Assembly (NCBI GenBank): GCA_036488875.1
Contig: DASXGW010000004.1
Coordinates: 434,001 to 498,000, forward strand
Direction of reading: 5' to 3'
From: Candidatus Baltobacteraceae bacterium
Lineage (GTDB): Bacteria; Vulcanimicrobiota; Vulcanimicrobiia; Vulcanimicrobiales; Vulcanimicrobiaceae
DNA: 64,000 nt
Part shown: one piece after another, positions 1 through 9,254 of the stretch
Layout: each line of letters starts with the position of its first letter
Numbering within the stretch: the first letter of the stretch is position 1
Position numbers and translations under genes: made by a program
Notes under the pieces: generated by a model
What the model saw: the letters and a program-made list of their open reading frames with translations, nothing else
Database searches by the model: none
What the model was told of the DNA's origin: nothing

Positions 1-2014
1 CGCGCAGGTGTGGCACGAAACGCGCGATCTCGGCGCGCCAGTTCGGCAGCACGCTGGTCGGCGCGACGATTAGCACCGGTCCGCTCAATCGCCCGCGCGC
101 CTTTTCGATCGCGAGGTGAGCCAGGAACTGGACCGTTTTCCCGAGGCCCATGTCGTCGGCGAGCACGCCCCCCAAGCCGTGACGCCGCAGCAGCTCCAGC
201 CACGCCACGCCGTGCGTTTGATAGGCTCTGAGTTCGCCTTTAAAGGTGGCCGGCAGCGTAACCGGTTCGTGCTGCGCGCTCGTCAGCTCGTTCAGCGCGG
301 CGCGCAACGGTTGCGTTGCCGCCGACCAGCGCAGCGGCAGCGCTGCCTCGATGGCGCCCATCGCAGCGACGTGCGCGGGCGTGAGTTCGAGCCGGCCTTC
401 TTTATTGAGCGGCGCATCGAACAGCTCGACCAGCGTCGAAACGATGCGCCCGATGCGCTCGGGCGGCAGCGCGGCGAACGCGCCGTTAGGCAGCCGGCCG
501 TAGAGCGTACGAGCGTGCGGGCCGCTCAGCTCGGCATTGAGTTGTGCGATTGACTGCACGCCTAAGGTTTGCAGCGCGTCGACGACCACCGGCAAGAGCG
601 AAACGCGTTTGCCTTCGAGATCGATGCCGATGTCGAGTTCGAACCAGCGGTTCTCGCTCGCGACGATCTCGGCGTCCCAGGCCGCGTCGTCGATGTGCAC
701 GACTTCGTACGGAAAGGTCGGATCGATCTCAATCTGCCAGCCGCGCTCGCGCAACGCCGGAACGGCGTCGTCGAGAAAGCGCACCCAAGATCGTTCCGCC
801 GCTTCGAACTGCGCCTGCGGCCACGCGATGGAGCGCAAGCCGTACTCGGCCAGCGTCGCGCGCGCGGTCGCTTCGAACGCAAGCCGCCGCGGCCACATCG
901 TTACGATACCCTGCGCGTTCGTCTCCTGAAACTCGAACGTCGGCTCGTCGGGACGGACAGTCTTGTCGCCGTAGGCGAACGAGAGCTCCGCAATCGCCGG
1001 ATTGCCGCGCAGTAACAAACGCACGATGGGATCGCGTTCGATGACGTTGAGCTGGGCGTCGGACTGCGGCGGCGGAACGGCGTGTGCGATCGGAATGCGA
1101 TGCCACATCGTGTGCGCGCGCCGCGCTTGCCGTGCGTTCAGCGACGGTGCGAGCGCGAGCGCGCTAGCAAGTTCTGGCGTGATGCCGAGATCGATCGTGC
1201 CGGCTTCGTTGTGATCGGGGTCGGCGTACCAAAGCGGATCACTCGGCAACAAGCGCGCCGACGGACGGCCGTGGATGCCGGCTCGCTGCCGCCGGTCGAT
1301 GGGGTCGATGCGCCACGTGAACTTCGCGTCGCCCATGTCGGCACGCTGCAAGGGTGGATTGTTGGGCGAATGCCAATGTACGCGGCCAGTGGCGAGCAGC
1401 AGATCGAGCAGCGTTGCGAAGAGTTTTGGCGAGAGCGTACCGAGGCCGGTCAGGCCGCTGACGCTCGCGAGCCGACCGATGGTGCGATCGACCGGCGTCG
1501 TATAGCGTCCCGTACCTTGGCCGAGATGGGCGAGCTCGATCGCGCGCCCCATCGAGCGCTCGCCGTTTTTGAGCAGCGTCGCGACCCGCGCGATCAACTC
1601 CACGCGCGGAACGTAGTACGACTCGCGCACGTCGAGGAGATAGATGACGTACTCGCGCCGCGGCGCAGTGGACTCGAAACGCTGCGCCGTGATCGCTTGC
1701 AGCCAGCTATCAACGGCCCCGTCGGCGGCATCGCGAGCGCCGCCCTCGGCGGCAAGGATCGCGGCCGCCGCTCCGTGCTTGCAGTTACGGCCGATAGGGC
1801 AGTCGCAGGTGCTGCGAAGCCGGCGCTCGCCCTCGCGCCACTCGATCACGACTTCGTATGGGAGCGCCGACGTGCCGCGCACCGATGCTTCGATGCGCCC
1901 GTTGCCAGCGGCCGCGTCGAGCCGCACCACCCGTCCGCTGCGCGCGTAACCCATCCCGCGCGTAAACGTCGTCGGATCGAAGGAAGCACGTGCAATGTCA
2001 AGTGTAAAGCGCAA
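1..2014 (-). CDS. SWIM zinc-finger SNF2-family helicase, 3' end cut by window edge
   Basis: The reverse strand stays open from a TTG at 2014 to the left edge (about 671 codons, C-terminus missing). Near residue 70 it reads [12 protein letters not shown], a SWIM zinc finger (CxCx5CxH), preceded by [18 protein letters not shown], the usual start of SWIM-SNF2 proteins. Near the edge it reads [19 protein letters not shown] (Walker A, motif I of SNF2 ATPases) and then [13 protein letters not shown] (motif Ia). The family uses ATP to move along DNA and remodel protein-DNA complexes; the target here is unknown. TTG is chosen because an in-frame TAA lies three codons upstream and no other start precedes the conserved N-terminus; the ribosome site is weak. 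Confidence 0.9.
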   Translation of the reverse strand, partial: MRFTLDIARASFDPTTFTRGMGYARSGRVVRLDAAAGNGRIEASVRGTSALPYEVVIEWREGERRLRSTCDCPIGRNCKHGAAAAILAAEGGARDAADGAVDSWLQAITAQRFESTAPRREYVIYLLDVRESYYVPRVELIARVATLLKNGERSMGRAIELAHLGQGTGRYTTPVDRTIGRLASVSGLTGLGTLSPKLFATLLDLLLATGRVHWHSPNNPPLQRADMGDAKFTWRIDPIDRRQRAGIHGRPSARLLPSDPLWYADPDHNEAGTIDLGITPELASALALAPSLNARQARRAHTMWHRIPIAHAVPPPQSDAQLNVIERDPIVRLLLRGNPAIAELSFAYGDKTVRPDEPTFEFQETNAQGIVTMWPRRLAFEATARATLAEYGLRSIAWPQAQFEAAERSWVRFLDDAVPALRERGWQIEIDPTFPYEVVHIDDAAWDAEIVASENRWFELDIGIDLEGKRVSLLPVVVDALQTLGVQSIAQLNAELSGPHARTLYGRLPNGAFAALPPERIGRIVSTLVELFDAPLNKEGRLELTPAHVAAMGAIEAALPLRWSAATQPLRAALNELTSAQHEPVTLPATFKGELRAYQTHGVAWLELLRRHGLGGVLADDMGLGKTVQFLAHLAIEKARGRLSGPVLIVAPTSVLPNWRAEIARFVPHLR

Positions 2015-2144
2015 CCTTCGTTGTTACGACGTTCGGCACGCCGTCCCATTTGCGGCATTCCGCACGCGGGCGAAGCGACTAGCCGCGTCGAAGCGTCCAG
2101 TGTATAGTTTAGGGTTTTTCAAGATCGTTGCTTGAGCCGCTGCG

Positions 2145-2164
2145 CCTGACCCCTTACATGCGAA
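2145..2164. repeat. 20-bp copy of the tRNA-Ala anticodon arm; candidate attachment-site remnant
   Basis: The sequence cctgaccccttacatgcgaa is identical to 43363-43382, the anticodon-arm and variable-loop part of tRNA-Ala(CGC), in the same plus-strand orientation. Flanking bases do not match the rest of the tRNA. Anticodon arms are common crossover sites for tyrosine integrases, and an excisionase-like gene starts 160 bp away, so this may be one end of an integrated element. The identity is seen; the attachment-site role is inferred. Confidence 0.5.
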
Positions 2165-2246
2165 CTAAGCCAAGCACGCATTGCATTTGGCTAGTACTCG
2201 TAAAAATATGCGTAACCGTGCGTCGCTGTCCATCCAAGTGCAGGGG

Positions 2247-2267
2247 ATAGGCTGTAAATAGGCTGTA
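2247..2267. repeat. Pair of 10-bp direct repeats with 11-bp period
   Basis: ATAGGCTGTA occurs at 2247-2256 and again at 2258-2267, spaced one helical turn apart, between the tRNA-like core and the excisionase-like gene. Direct repeats of this kind are typical of excisionase or integrase arm-binding sites, or of an operator for the downstream HTH protein. Confidence 0.5.
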
Positions 2268-2326
2268 CGCCGAAGTGTTGCGTACGCACTGTCAACCATT
2301 GCTGCACAAAAGCGAATGGAGTTAAC

Positions 2327-2620
2327 ATGAGCGTCGAGTCGGCATCCCTTGACATCACTTCTACTCCTGATTATCAAGGTGCCATCTTTAAGTCGCTGCT
2401 TAGAATCGAACGGCTCCTAGCCCAGATTTTAGCAAATCCCGGTACAAGTTCCCACACGAAGCTAACGATGCCGATCAATGAGGCGGCGCGATGCCTTGGA
2501 GTTGGACGTTCAAAGCTCTACAAACTCGTGAGGACGAGACAACTTCGATCAGTACGCGTCGGAAGACGACTTTTGATTCCGACAAGTGAGTTAGACGACT
2601 ACGTGCAGGGGCGGATCTAG
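2327..2620 (+). CDS. Excisionase-like HTH (MerR/HTH_17 type) DNA-binding protein
   Basis: A 97-residue protein. Residues about 46-97 form an excisionase-type winged helix: PINEAARCLGVGRSKLYKLV is the helix-turn-helix, followed by the wing RTRQLRSVRVGRRLLIPTSE and the end LDDYVQGRI. The N-terminal 45 residues are not conserved to my eye. Such proteins bend DNA at attachment sites or act as small regulators of mobile elements. Its position beside the tRNA-like core and phased repeats suggests an Xis role, but no intact integrase is nearby (only a fragment at 19215). It could also be an orphan regulator. Confidence 0.8.
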   Translation: MSVESASLDITSTPDYQGAIFKSLLRIERLLAQILANPGTSSHTKLTMPINEAARCLGVGRSKLYKLVRTRQLRSVRVGRRLLIPTSELDDYVQGRI

Positions 2621-2703
2621 TTATCGCTTGCCGCGGCTGGTGACGGAGCAGCCTACTGGCGAGCCCCTGACGTCGATAAGCGGTGCATCATAGTTCGCAC
2701 GAT

Positions 2704-3132
2704 TCAGCCCGGAGTAGGCGCCTGGCTGGCGATCGCCTCGGCCATCAGCTGGGAGACGAGTGGGTTGGGACTCACGTAGTCCGCGTTCTGGTGGCGTACC
2801 TCGACTCCCAAAGCAGCTCCGAGAGCAGACGCGATGGCCGTGGAACGGCTAACGCCGGCTTCACAATGCACGAGAAGCATCTTCGCGTTGCGGCATCGCC
2901 GCTGCACGAAATGAAGCGTCTCATGTGCCATTTCAATTGTGAAGACGACGCGGCTGTCCTCGTAGTCTCGGTCGAGATCCAGAAAGCGTAGATCGAGTCG
3001 CGCGACGAGATTTCGGCTTCTCAACGTCGGCGCGGGGCTATCGGGATCGCAAATACTTATGATGGCAAACGGCTCCTGCCAGGAAAATTCCTCGGCGTAG
3101 GCCCGCGATGTCGAGAACACATGCTCCAGCAT
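2704..3132 (-). CDS. Protein tyrosine / dual-specificity phosphatase-like protein
   Basis: A 142-residue protein with LLVHCEAGVSRSTAIA near residue 87, the HCx5R(S/T) phosphate-binding loop of cysteine-based phosphatases. An upstream FLDLDRDY segment could supply the general acid aspartate. It is compact, one catalytic domain with no membrane segment, so it is probably cytoplasmic. It is the last gene of a three-gene minus-strand operon (4211 to 2704) with gaps of 6 bp or less. Substrates are unknown; small PTPs of this kind occur in phages and accessory islands. Confidence 0.8.
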   Translation of the reverse strand: MLEHVFSTSRAYAEEFSWQEPFAIISICDPDSPAPTLRSRNLVARLDLRFLDLDRDYEDSRVVFTIEMAHETLHFVQRRCRNAKMLLVHCEAGVSRSTAIASALGAALGVEVRHQNADYVSPNPLVSQLMAEAIASQAPTPG

Positions 3133-3138
3133 CAGGAT

Positions 3139-3459
3139 TTATTTCGGCAAGCGTTTGCGAAGCCGATCTGCGATCGCTTTCGAGTAATCGTCAACTTCGG
3201 GTACATCGAGCCAGCGTGCTCGGCGTTGCTCGTAGAACAGAAGCATTCGAAGCCCGTCCGTACTGGACACGTCAAGAGTTTTGCGGTGCTTGGCGAAGAG
3301 TTCCTTAACGAGGTTGCATGCGCTGGCAAGTTCGTCCCCGAGGACTTTGTAGCCGTCGAAACTCAGCGCGAAACGAACGAACGGTTCGTCCCAATGCTCC
3401 GGAGTAGACGGGACATCATCGCGCTTTAACCCTCTACTCGGGATTCGCTCGATTTCCAC
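3139..3459 (-). CDS. Unknown 106-aa protein, middle gene of phosphatase operon
   Basis: I do not recognise this family. The chosen start is a GTG at 3459: a GGAGGT motif sits 9 nt upstream, inside the last codons of the preceding gene, whose stop is at 3462. The same frame is open further upstream (to 3669), but that part overlaps the preceding gene and reads as non-protein-like sequence. The protein is charged and mostly helical in appearance, with a basic C-terminus, and has no membrane segment. Tight coupling to both neighbours suggests the three products act together. Confidence 0.7.
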   Translation of the reverse strand: MEIERIPSRGLKRDDVPSTPEHWDEPFVRFALSFDGYKVLGDELASACNLVKELFAKHRKTLDVSSTDGLRMLLFYEQRRARWLDVPEVDDYSKAIADRLRKRLPK

Positions 3460-3461
3460 CG

Positions 3462-4211
3462 CTACGGTACCTCCCGTAAGCGCCTTATCTCGGCTGCGAT
3501 GCCGGTCCAATATTCGGCTGGCGGCGCCGGGCCACCCGGATTTACCGGATGCTTCGCCACAACGAATACGGCGCCCGCGTTGAGCACGAAGTCCGCGGTC
3601 CATGGATCGGCGATCATTTTCGTCTGAAAGCAGTTCTTGCACTCGTCGCCACAGCCTATGACCTGCCAAGACGGGCGCAACTTCCTGCCACCACCGTACA
3701 TGATGACGAACTGCAACCGATTGCTTTGCGCCGCCTTCTCGCGTATTTTCAACGCCCGCGCCGCTCGGAAGCTGTCACGAAGCGCCTGTGCGTCAGACAA
3801 ACTATTCATAGCCAGCGCTGACATTTCTATAACGCACGTGTCTGAATCGCGTCGCCCCCATTCTGTCGCCTGACACTTGGCGATCGAATCGTTGTCAGTC
3901 TGCCTGCCTTCGTAGGCGAGGAGAAGGCGAATTAACTGTCGCCACGTACCTTGCATCGGAACGCGCTTACGCGGGCCGGGCACGAACAAATCAAGGCGCC
4001 CAATTTTCTCGTGGTGATCGAAGCAATCGATGAGGTCCCCGCTCTGCGGACCATCCGGGCACAGTTCCCGCCAGGCCGCGCATCGCGCCGCGAGGTTGTC
4101 GCCCTCCCTTTTCGCCCTTCCCGGTTCGGGACCGATGAACCAGTACGGCGCGCTCCACTTTCCGTAGCCGTACGAATACTCGGCGGCGAGTTTTATTACG
4201 TCGTTATCCAC
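3462..4211 (-). CDS. Unknown 249-aa protein, possibly UDG-superfamily-like
   Basis: First gene of the three-gene operon. Near residue 24 it has WFIGPEPG, and near the C-terminus KHPVNPGGPAP. That spacing of a GxxPG-like loop and an HPx loop resembles the two active-site loops of the uracil-DNA glycosylase superfamily, though the usual residues are not fully present, so this is a weak structural guess. Two C-x-x-C-like groups (CGDECKNC) near residue 190 could bind metal. There is no signal peptide or membrane helix. The start ATG follows a region of about 240 bp with no gene. Confidence 0.65.
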   Translation of the reverse strand: MDNDVIKLAAEYSYGYGKWSAPYWFIGPEPGRAKREGDNLAARCAAWRELCPDGPQSGDLIDCFDHHEKIGRLDLFVPGPRKRVPMQGTWRQLIRLLLAYEGRQTDNDSIAKCQATEWGRRDSDTCVIEMSALAMNSLSDAQALRDSFRAARALKIREKAAQSNRLQFVIMYGGGRKLRPSWQVIGCGDECKNCFQTKMIADPWTADFVLNAGAVFVVAKHPVNPGGPAPPAEYWTGIAAEIRRLREVP

Positions 4212-4449
4212 TGTTTTGACCCTTAGCTCTAACTTAAGCTAAGCAGCTGCGACGGCGGCTTTCCGCTGTTCCATCCGTCTTGCCGAATGCCCAGGCTTGA
4301 TGCACTCACGCTCTTCAGCAGGCTCGAACGCTCGTAGCGCATCGGCCCATCATCGGGCGCGACGCGGAACGAAGAGTATCTTATTTGGTACCTTACGCGT
4401 CACGCTAGGGAGCGTTACACTCGAAGCGTGAAAGGACCCGCGTTCTTCA

Positions 4450-4881
4450 ATGCTGACGGAAAAAGCTCGAAAACTGCGACGCTGCACGGCACACACGAGG
4501 TTCGGTGTTCCCTGCCGCGCGTATTCCGTTCCCGGTTTGGAGGTCTGCATTGCGCACTCGGCGTGGCGCTCTCGCGGCCGCGGTTCGAAACGCCCACCCT
4601 TACGGTTAAAGCGGTGGGCGTGCCGCTGCGAAGCGTATCAGTGGCCGCATAGGCGAGGTTCCGGCGTTTGCCGCTGGCCAGATCCACCTGGGGCACCGTG
4701 TCCAACCGTTGCGGGGACTCGCCGATCCCCGACGGCCCGAGCGCAGGCGAGTACCCAGCTCGCGGAGTCTCGTCGATTCGCAGCCCCTCCGAAACCTTTC
4801 CCAACGATTCCAGCTCCGATCCAGCCCTCGGTGGTATGCATTTCAATGGGGAGCCGCAACAGGCGCTCGTTGGTAATCTAA
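4450..4881 (+). CDS. Small Cys/His-rich (zinc-finger-like) protein
   Basis: A 143-residue ORF. It opens with RRCTAHTRFGVPCRAY and EVCIAHSAW, a C-x8-C-x9-C-x2-H pattern seen in small phage- and island-borne proteins. A second half reads CRCEAYQWPHR then GSGVCRWPDPPGAPCPT, a second Cys/His group. The C-terminal third is proline-rich and low in information. I recall similar short proteins in Ktedonobacteria-type genomes but know no function. No clear ribosome site precedes the ATG, and the overlapping antisense ORF cannot be fully excluded. Confidence 0.5.
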   Translation: MLTEKARKLRRCTAHTRFGVPCRAYSVPGLEVCIAHSAWRSRGRGSKRPPLRLKRWACRCEAYQWPHRRGSGVCRWPDPPGAPCPTVAGTRRSPTARAQASTQLAESRRFAAPPKPFPTIPAPIQPSVVCISMGSRNRRSLVI

Positions 4882-4991
4882 GAGCCTGTCTGTGGGTTGA
4901 TTGCAGGCATTAAGTCCATCGCTGTGGTCGAAGGGTTGCGCACCCGCACGCCTCCCTTCGACATTTGCCAGCCTCTATTTGGGTAGACCAC

Positions 4992-6308
4992 CTACGCCGC
5001 CGGGCGGCCGCGCTTGTGACAGGCCCGATGCACCAGGCGGAGGTTGTCGAGTTCGGTGCGACCGCCATCCCGGTGGGGAATCGGATGATGGTCGATCTCG
5101 ACTTCGTCCGGGTCGACGATGCCTCCGCACTCTCCGCAACGCCATTTGTCGCGCCCGCACACTTCTGCAGTCACCTCGGCGGAAGCAAAGCGACGATCGT
5201 CGAGTTGCACGCCGAAAGTCTCCGGTGGCAGCTTCTGACGCCAAAACAGGTAGTTCGCGAGTAAAGCCTCCTTGCTCGTACTCCGTGCCCGTCCGTCGCG
5301 CCCTTCACGCGCGGTCGGATCGTCGAGAACGCGCGCCGCATCGATCGCCGCCGATGCAACAGCCTTTTCGGAGATCTTCAGTCCCTGGCGCGTGGCATCG
5401 TGTATGAGCATTGAAATCGCGGCCATGTCCAGACGTCGAATCTTCTTGACTTTGGGCAACCAGCGGCGCACGGTGTCGAAGAACGTTGTCGTCAACTCGA
5501 GAATCTTCCGGAACCTGGCTGCGATCTCGCCATCTGGGTCGAAGTCAACGTGCTCATGATACATGCGGTCAAGATCTCGTGCACCGGTTCGGGGGTAGTC
5601 GCTCTCCGCACGTTCACGCGCAAGGAAAATGAGCAACAACTGCGCACACAATTGACGGTCCGCGACATACGGATCGCGCAGATCGTCGTCGTCCAGGCGT
5701 TCGAGTCCGCGCTTGTCGGTTAGCGCGAATAGCCGCACCGCAGGGTGCTTCGGCCATTTGCCGGCGAGCCGGTTTACGAACGGTCCGATCCCGCCGGGGA
5801 ACGCGTCCCGTTTCTCTTGAGCCGTTAGGGCCGTTCCTTGGTTCAAGCGGATGAAGATATCACGTACTTCGTCAGACGTCGCCTCGGACACGTAGTACGC
5901 GACAAGTTCGGAGTTGTCAAACTGCTCACGCATCTCTGGAGACAGCTCGTGATAAAAGCAGTTCGCCCAAGGTGCTTCGACCTTCACGAGACTGCGTGGC
6001 AGTTGCAGATCGGCGACCGGCAGCAGCTTAAAGTCGCCCTTACGATAGCCGCTGAGCGCGAGCGTCCTTTGGTAGCCATCGATGATTTCGAAGCTGATTG
6101 TGCGGTCGCCGTCGAGCGACGCGCCTTCGCGCTTGCGCAAGTAAAACGGTGGTATAGCGTATCCGCGAAAGATGGAGTCCACGAACCACTTCTGTTGTTT
6201 CGCGTTCCATTTTTCGCCGCGTTGGTACTCTTCGTTTGGACTCACGCTTGCGTTTGCGTGAGCTTGCACGAGTCGATCGACAGTCATGTCGTTGCGAGTG
6301 ATGATCAT
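4992..6308 (-). CDS. DUF262 (ParB/Srx-like) protein with C-terminal HNH nuclease domain
   Basis: A 438-residue protein. Residues about 10-110 are a DUF262 domain: EIIDGYQRTLAL at about 74-85 is the conserved DGxQR motif of the ParB/Srx-like NTPase fold. The C-terminal 60 residues are an HNH endonuclease: WRCGECGG, then EVEIDHHPIPHRDGG and LRLVHRACH. The layout matches GmrS/GmrD-type type IV restriction enzymes and related DUF262 nucleases that cut modified phage DNA. The ATG at 6308 has a GGAGAG site; the frame is open further upstream, but that extension is not protein-like. A stand-alone gene in the defence island. Confidence 0.85.
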   Translation of the reverse strand: MIITRNDMTVDRLVQAHANASVSPNEEYQRGEKWNAKQQKWFVDSIFRGYAIPPFYLRKREGASLDGDRTISFEIIDGYQRTLALSGYRKGDFKLLPVADLQLPRSLVKVEAPWANCFYHELSPEMREQFDNSELVAYYVSEATSDEVRDIFIRLNQGTALTAQEKRDAFPGGIGPFVNRLAGKWPKHPAVRLFALTDKRGLERLDDDDLRDPYVADRQLCAQLLLIFLARERAESDYPRTGARDLDRMYHEHVDFDPDGEIAARFRKILELTTTFFDTVRRWLPKVKKIRRLDMAAISMLIHDATRQGLKISEKAVASAAIDAARVLDDPTAREGRDGRARSTSKEALLANYLFWRQKLPPETFGVQLDDRRFASAEVTAEVCGRDKWRCGECGGIVDPDEVEIDHHPIPHRDGGRTELDNLRLVHRACHKRGRPAA

Positions 6309-7324
6309 GGTTGCTCTCCGGTTGGGTTGCGCCGCCGATGCGCGGTCGACGGCGCGGTGGGGCTCGAGCAGGGCATCACTATAGCATGCGCGCGCACGCG
6401 GCGGAAGGGGGTCGACGCGCGAATTGTGGTCGGCGCGCGCGTGCGTTTTTTGCACGATGCCATATGAGTTTTTCATCAATCGAAATAACGTGATTGCAGT
6501 CTGCGTTTTGGCAGAAATATTGCTATCAAAACGATTGGATCTATTTAGTAGATTCTTCAACGCACACGATTCAAAGTCGGGGCAAAGGCGCATTTAGCCG
6601 ATTCTTCCACGATTGCAGAACGCGGCAGCTTGGAAGCGGATTGGTACTCCGTCTTATTTGCATAAACTAGGAAGCTTGGATTTAAAAATACGCGCCATTT
6701 AAAAAAGTCGGATAAAAATATCCACCATTTTTTTGCTTTATCGAAATAAAGCCAACGAAAAAGCCTGGAAGAACCATTCCCGAGGAAAACTTTCCGGTTT
6801 GAAATCGATTCTGGTACCTATATTTAGAGAAGAACCCCGGCAATCCGGACCCGTCCCGAGTCGGGGAAAACCCCCGGTGGCCGCTCAGCCGGGGCAGGGC
6901 GCGGTCAGCGGTGGGGCGCGTTCCTTTGCCTCGCATTCCGAATCGGACGGGCCACGGCGACGTAGTGGGTTGGGTCGGCGCTTTGCGCGAGGCGGGAGGC
7001 GACATGAACGGCGGGGGACACGAATGATAAGGCAGGCCCTCGACTCGAGCGAAGGGGCTCCCTAGCTAGCGATAACATTTATTTCTCGCCACTTCATTCC
7101 AGCCCTGAAGGGGCGCCCCGACACCTTGTTACTATCCAGCTTTGAGATAACGCCTCACCTGCCGCGCGGGCTTCACCTTCAGGGGAGGATAGAAGATCGC
7201 CCCGGCCAAGACGAGCGCCGGCCGATAACGTAACCTAGTGCCGCACATCGTCCTGTGTTAGCCCCGGATTAGCACGGGGCCTTAGCGGCATGGTTTCAAC
7301 TTTCTCTCACTTCAAGAGGCGGCA
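6309..7324. other. About 1 kb without a convincing gene; promoter region, AT-rich block, hairpin
   Basis: Between the divergent DUF262 gene and the DUF6602 gene. 6470-6830 is AT-rich with runs of A and T. 6850-7060 turns abruptly GC-rich; ORFs there on both strands look like noise. A perfect stem-loop GCCCCG-N8-CGGGGC lies at 7261-7280 with no T-tract, so it may be a transcribed structured leader rather than a classical terminator. A GAGGCGG ribosome site precedes 7325. I see no transposase or tRNA. Confidence 0.5.
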
Positions 7325-8026
7325 ATGCCTAACAGATTTCTCTTACAAAGGCTCGCCGGTATTCAGGCAGCTCTCGTAGGCGCACATCAGGCGAGCTCCG
7401 GAATGTCTTCAAACACGACAGGGGCCGAGCGGCAAGAATTCATAGAGTCGTTCTTGAGGAATGTGCTGCCCACCATATACAGATTTGGAACGGGGGATGC
7501 AACGGATCTAAATGGCGCGATTAGCGGTCAGCTCGACGTAGTCGTGGAATCTCCATTCGCGCCGACGTTGCCGAACGTTGGGCTCGGGTCCACCCGTCTG
7601 TACCTAGCGGAGTCTATAGCTGCGGTTATTGAGGTAAAGTCCGATATCAGTAAACAATGGACGCAAGCCATAAAAACAGCTGCAAAGCTTGCTCCTCTCC
7701 GCCGAACCTATACCTCATCGATTAGAATGACTGACTCAAGCATCAGACTCGGCGCTGGTCCTGTGACAACAACGGACGCAATTCCGCTTTTTGTCGCTGC
7801 ATTCACGGGCTGGACGACCATGGCTTCTTTAACGAGTGCACTAAGTGGAGCAGCGGATATATCCGGGATCTTGATCATCGATGCGGGCTTATTTGCTAGC
7901 TCTTCCGCGTTTGGAGGAGTGACGGCAACGGGACCGTCGGCCTTGTGGGAGCTTATCTGCGCTCTGGATGCGGCCGTGAATAAAATTCAAATGGCATCAA
8001 TAGAGCCAAAAGCGTATCTTAAGTAA
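7325..8026 (+). CDS. DUF6602-type PD-(D/E)XK nuclease-like protein
   Basis: A 233-residue protein. Residues about 34-105 match the DUF6602 pattern: GAERQEFIESFLRNVLP, then ISGQLDVVVE with D71, then AESIAAVIEVKSDI with E103-x-K105. D71 and the E-V-K pair are the likely metal-binding residues of a PD-(D/E)XK nuclease fold. The C-terminal half is less conserved and Ala/Ser-rich. DUF6602 proteins are usually found in defence islands as presumed nucleases; the exact activity is not known. No membrane segment. Probably transcribed with the EVE-domain gene that begins 160 bp downstream. Confidence 0.75.
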   Translation: MPNRFLLQRLAGIQAALVGAHQASSGMSSNTTGAERQEFIESFLRNVLPTIYRFGTGDATDLNGAISGQLDVVVESPFAPTLPNVGLGSTRLYLAESIAAVIEVKSDISKQWTQAIKTAAKLAPLRRTYTSSIRMTDSSIRLGAGPVTTTDAIPLFVAAFTGWTTMASLTSALSGAADISGILIIDAGLFASSSAFGGVTATGPSALWELICALDAAVNKIQMASIEPKAYLK

Positions 8027-8185
8027 CGCCGAGAAAACGCGTCGCAGGATCCGCCAGGACGCCGAGTACGGAACTTCTGAATCGATAAAGGGTTAAAAGA
8101 GAATCAATTCGCTAACTTTGGTACAGCAGGTTTTATGGGGCCGCGTCGTTGGCGCGTTTCTGCGAATCTTATTGGAGCCGTAGAT

Positions 8186-8752
8186 ATGGATTGGGTCTTT
8201 CAGTGTAAGCCGAGCATCTATGATTTGCGAAAGTTACTAGCAAATGGTATATCGAGTGATTGGTGGCGGATAAACCAGCACGCAAAACTCATGACTCCTG
8301 GCGACCGAGTTTACTTTTGGGAAAGTGGAGACCACGCCGCATTACTCGCCATGGGGCAAATCGTCTCCGAGGTCGATCCTGAGAATCCCTCTGGTAGATT
8401 CGGTTCGGTCGACATCATCTACGAGTCGAAGCTTGAGCCTCCCATTCCCCGACAGGAGGTTCTACAGGATCCCATTTTAAGTCAGTTTCGAGTGTTTTCT
8501 CGCATGGAGGGCACAAATTTTCCGATTCGAGATAGTCGCGTGATCGAAGCGAAAGGGACTTGTGACCGGGACGCGTTCCGTATGGCGATCGGTCAGCTCG
8601 TGGATTACCGCCGATTTATGAAGGCGCCGCCATGTGCGATTCTGCTCCCCGAGAAGCCAAATGACGACCTACTAAGCCTCGCAAAGGCGGAGGGGATCGG
8701 CATCATTTGGCCATCTGACGAGGGCTTTGAAAAGACCTTACACTTATGGTAG
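8186..8752 (+). CDS. EVE-domain protein fused to the C-terminal half of a nuclease-like domain
   Basis: 188 residues. The first about 115 are an EVE (PUA/YTH-like) domain: MDWVFQCKPSIYDL, WWRINQHAKLMTPGDRVYFW and ALLAMGQIVSEV. EVE domains read modified bases. The remainder reads RVIEAKG (E121-x-K123) and AIGQLVDYRRFM, then AILLPEKP, matching the second half of PD-(D/E)XK nucleases of the 'GQLxDYxRF' kind. The preceding half with the metal-binding Asp is not visible, so the nuclease may be trimmed. The ATG at 8186 is chosen for its GGAG site 8 nt upstream. Likely a type IV-like modified-DNA reader and nuclease. Confidence 0.75.
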   Translation: MDWVFQCKPSIYDLRKLLANGISSDWWRINQHAKLMTPGDRVYFWESGDHAALLAMGQIVSEVDPENPSGRFGSVDIIYESKLEPPIPRQEVLQDPILSQFRVFSRMEGTNFPIRDSRVIEAKGTCDRDAFRMAIGQLVDYRRFMKAPPCAILLPEKPNDDLLSLAKAEGIGIIWPSDEGFEKTLHLW

Positions 8753-9004
8753 ATACTGCTTCCGGTGGTCTCGAGTTTAGCAAGAAGGTGAACCCAAAAT
8801 CATCGCCGATAGACACCATGTCGCCGGCGCTAACCGTCCGCGACGTGGCAGCGCGCCTGAACTGTTCCGCACAGCATGTGCACACGCTCATTCAAAAAGG
8901 GGCGCCTCGTGGCGTTTAACATCGTCACTGAGCCAGTAAAAACGAAGGGGATCTGGCGGATCCGACCAGAGTCGGTTGCTGCGATCGAGAACCACAAAAT
9001 CTAG
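8746..9004 (+). pseudogene. Excisionase-like HTH protein with a +1 frameshift
   Basis: The ATG at 8746 overlaps the end of the EVE gene. The frame reads LTVRDVAARLNCSAQHVHTL then IQKG and terminates soon after at TAA. Removing one G from the GGGG run near 8900 continues the protein as RLVAFNIVTEP, IWRIRPESVAAIENHKI and a stop at 9004, which completes a normal HTH_17 winged helix. So it is an excisionase-type gene broken by a single extra G, or an assembly error, or (less likely) frameshifted expression at the A5G4 run. Confidence 0.7.
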
Positions 9005-9254
9005 TGGGAAACTATCGGAGTGACGGCGCGTGATTGGCTAACGTAACCGCTTCCTATCGAGAGCAGTCTTACCTAACGATAACTCCCCATTCTCGACATT
9101 CCGATCCCTCGAGAAGATATCGCTCCGGCGCGCACCCTTGCCTGCAGCCCCACGATGACTTCAAAGAGATATATTGAAATGCGCGGGCGTTGGGGTCGCG
9201 GATTGTATTGACTGACGGACGACGGAAGTCAGAGCTAACATAAAGGGGGTAGCA

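Noticed and set aside
1082-2107. Long plus-strand ORF (341 codons) opposite the helicase
   Set aside because: The minus strand encodes clear SWIM and Walker A motifs in this stretch; the plus ORF is an Arg/Ala-rich shadow.
6682-7065. Overlapping ORFs on both strands in the AT/GC-switch region
   Set aside because: Low-complexity, no motif, no ribosome site; reported as gene-free.
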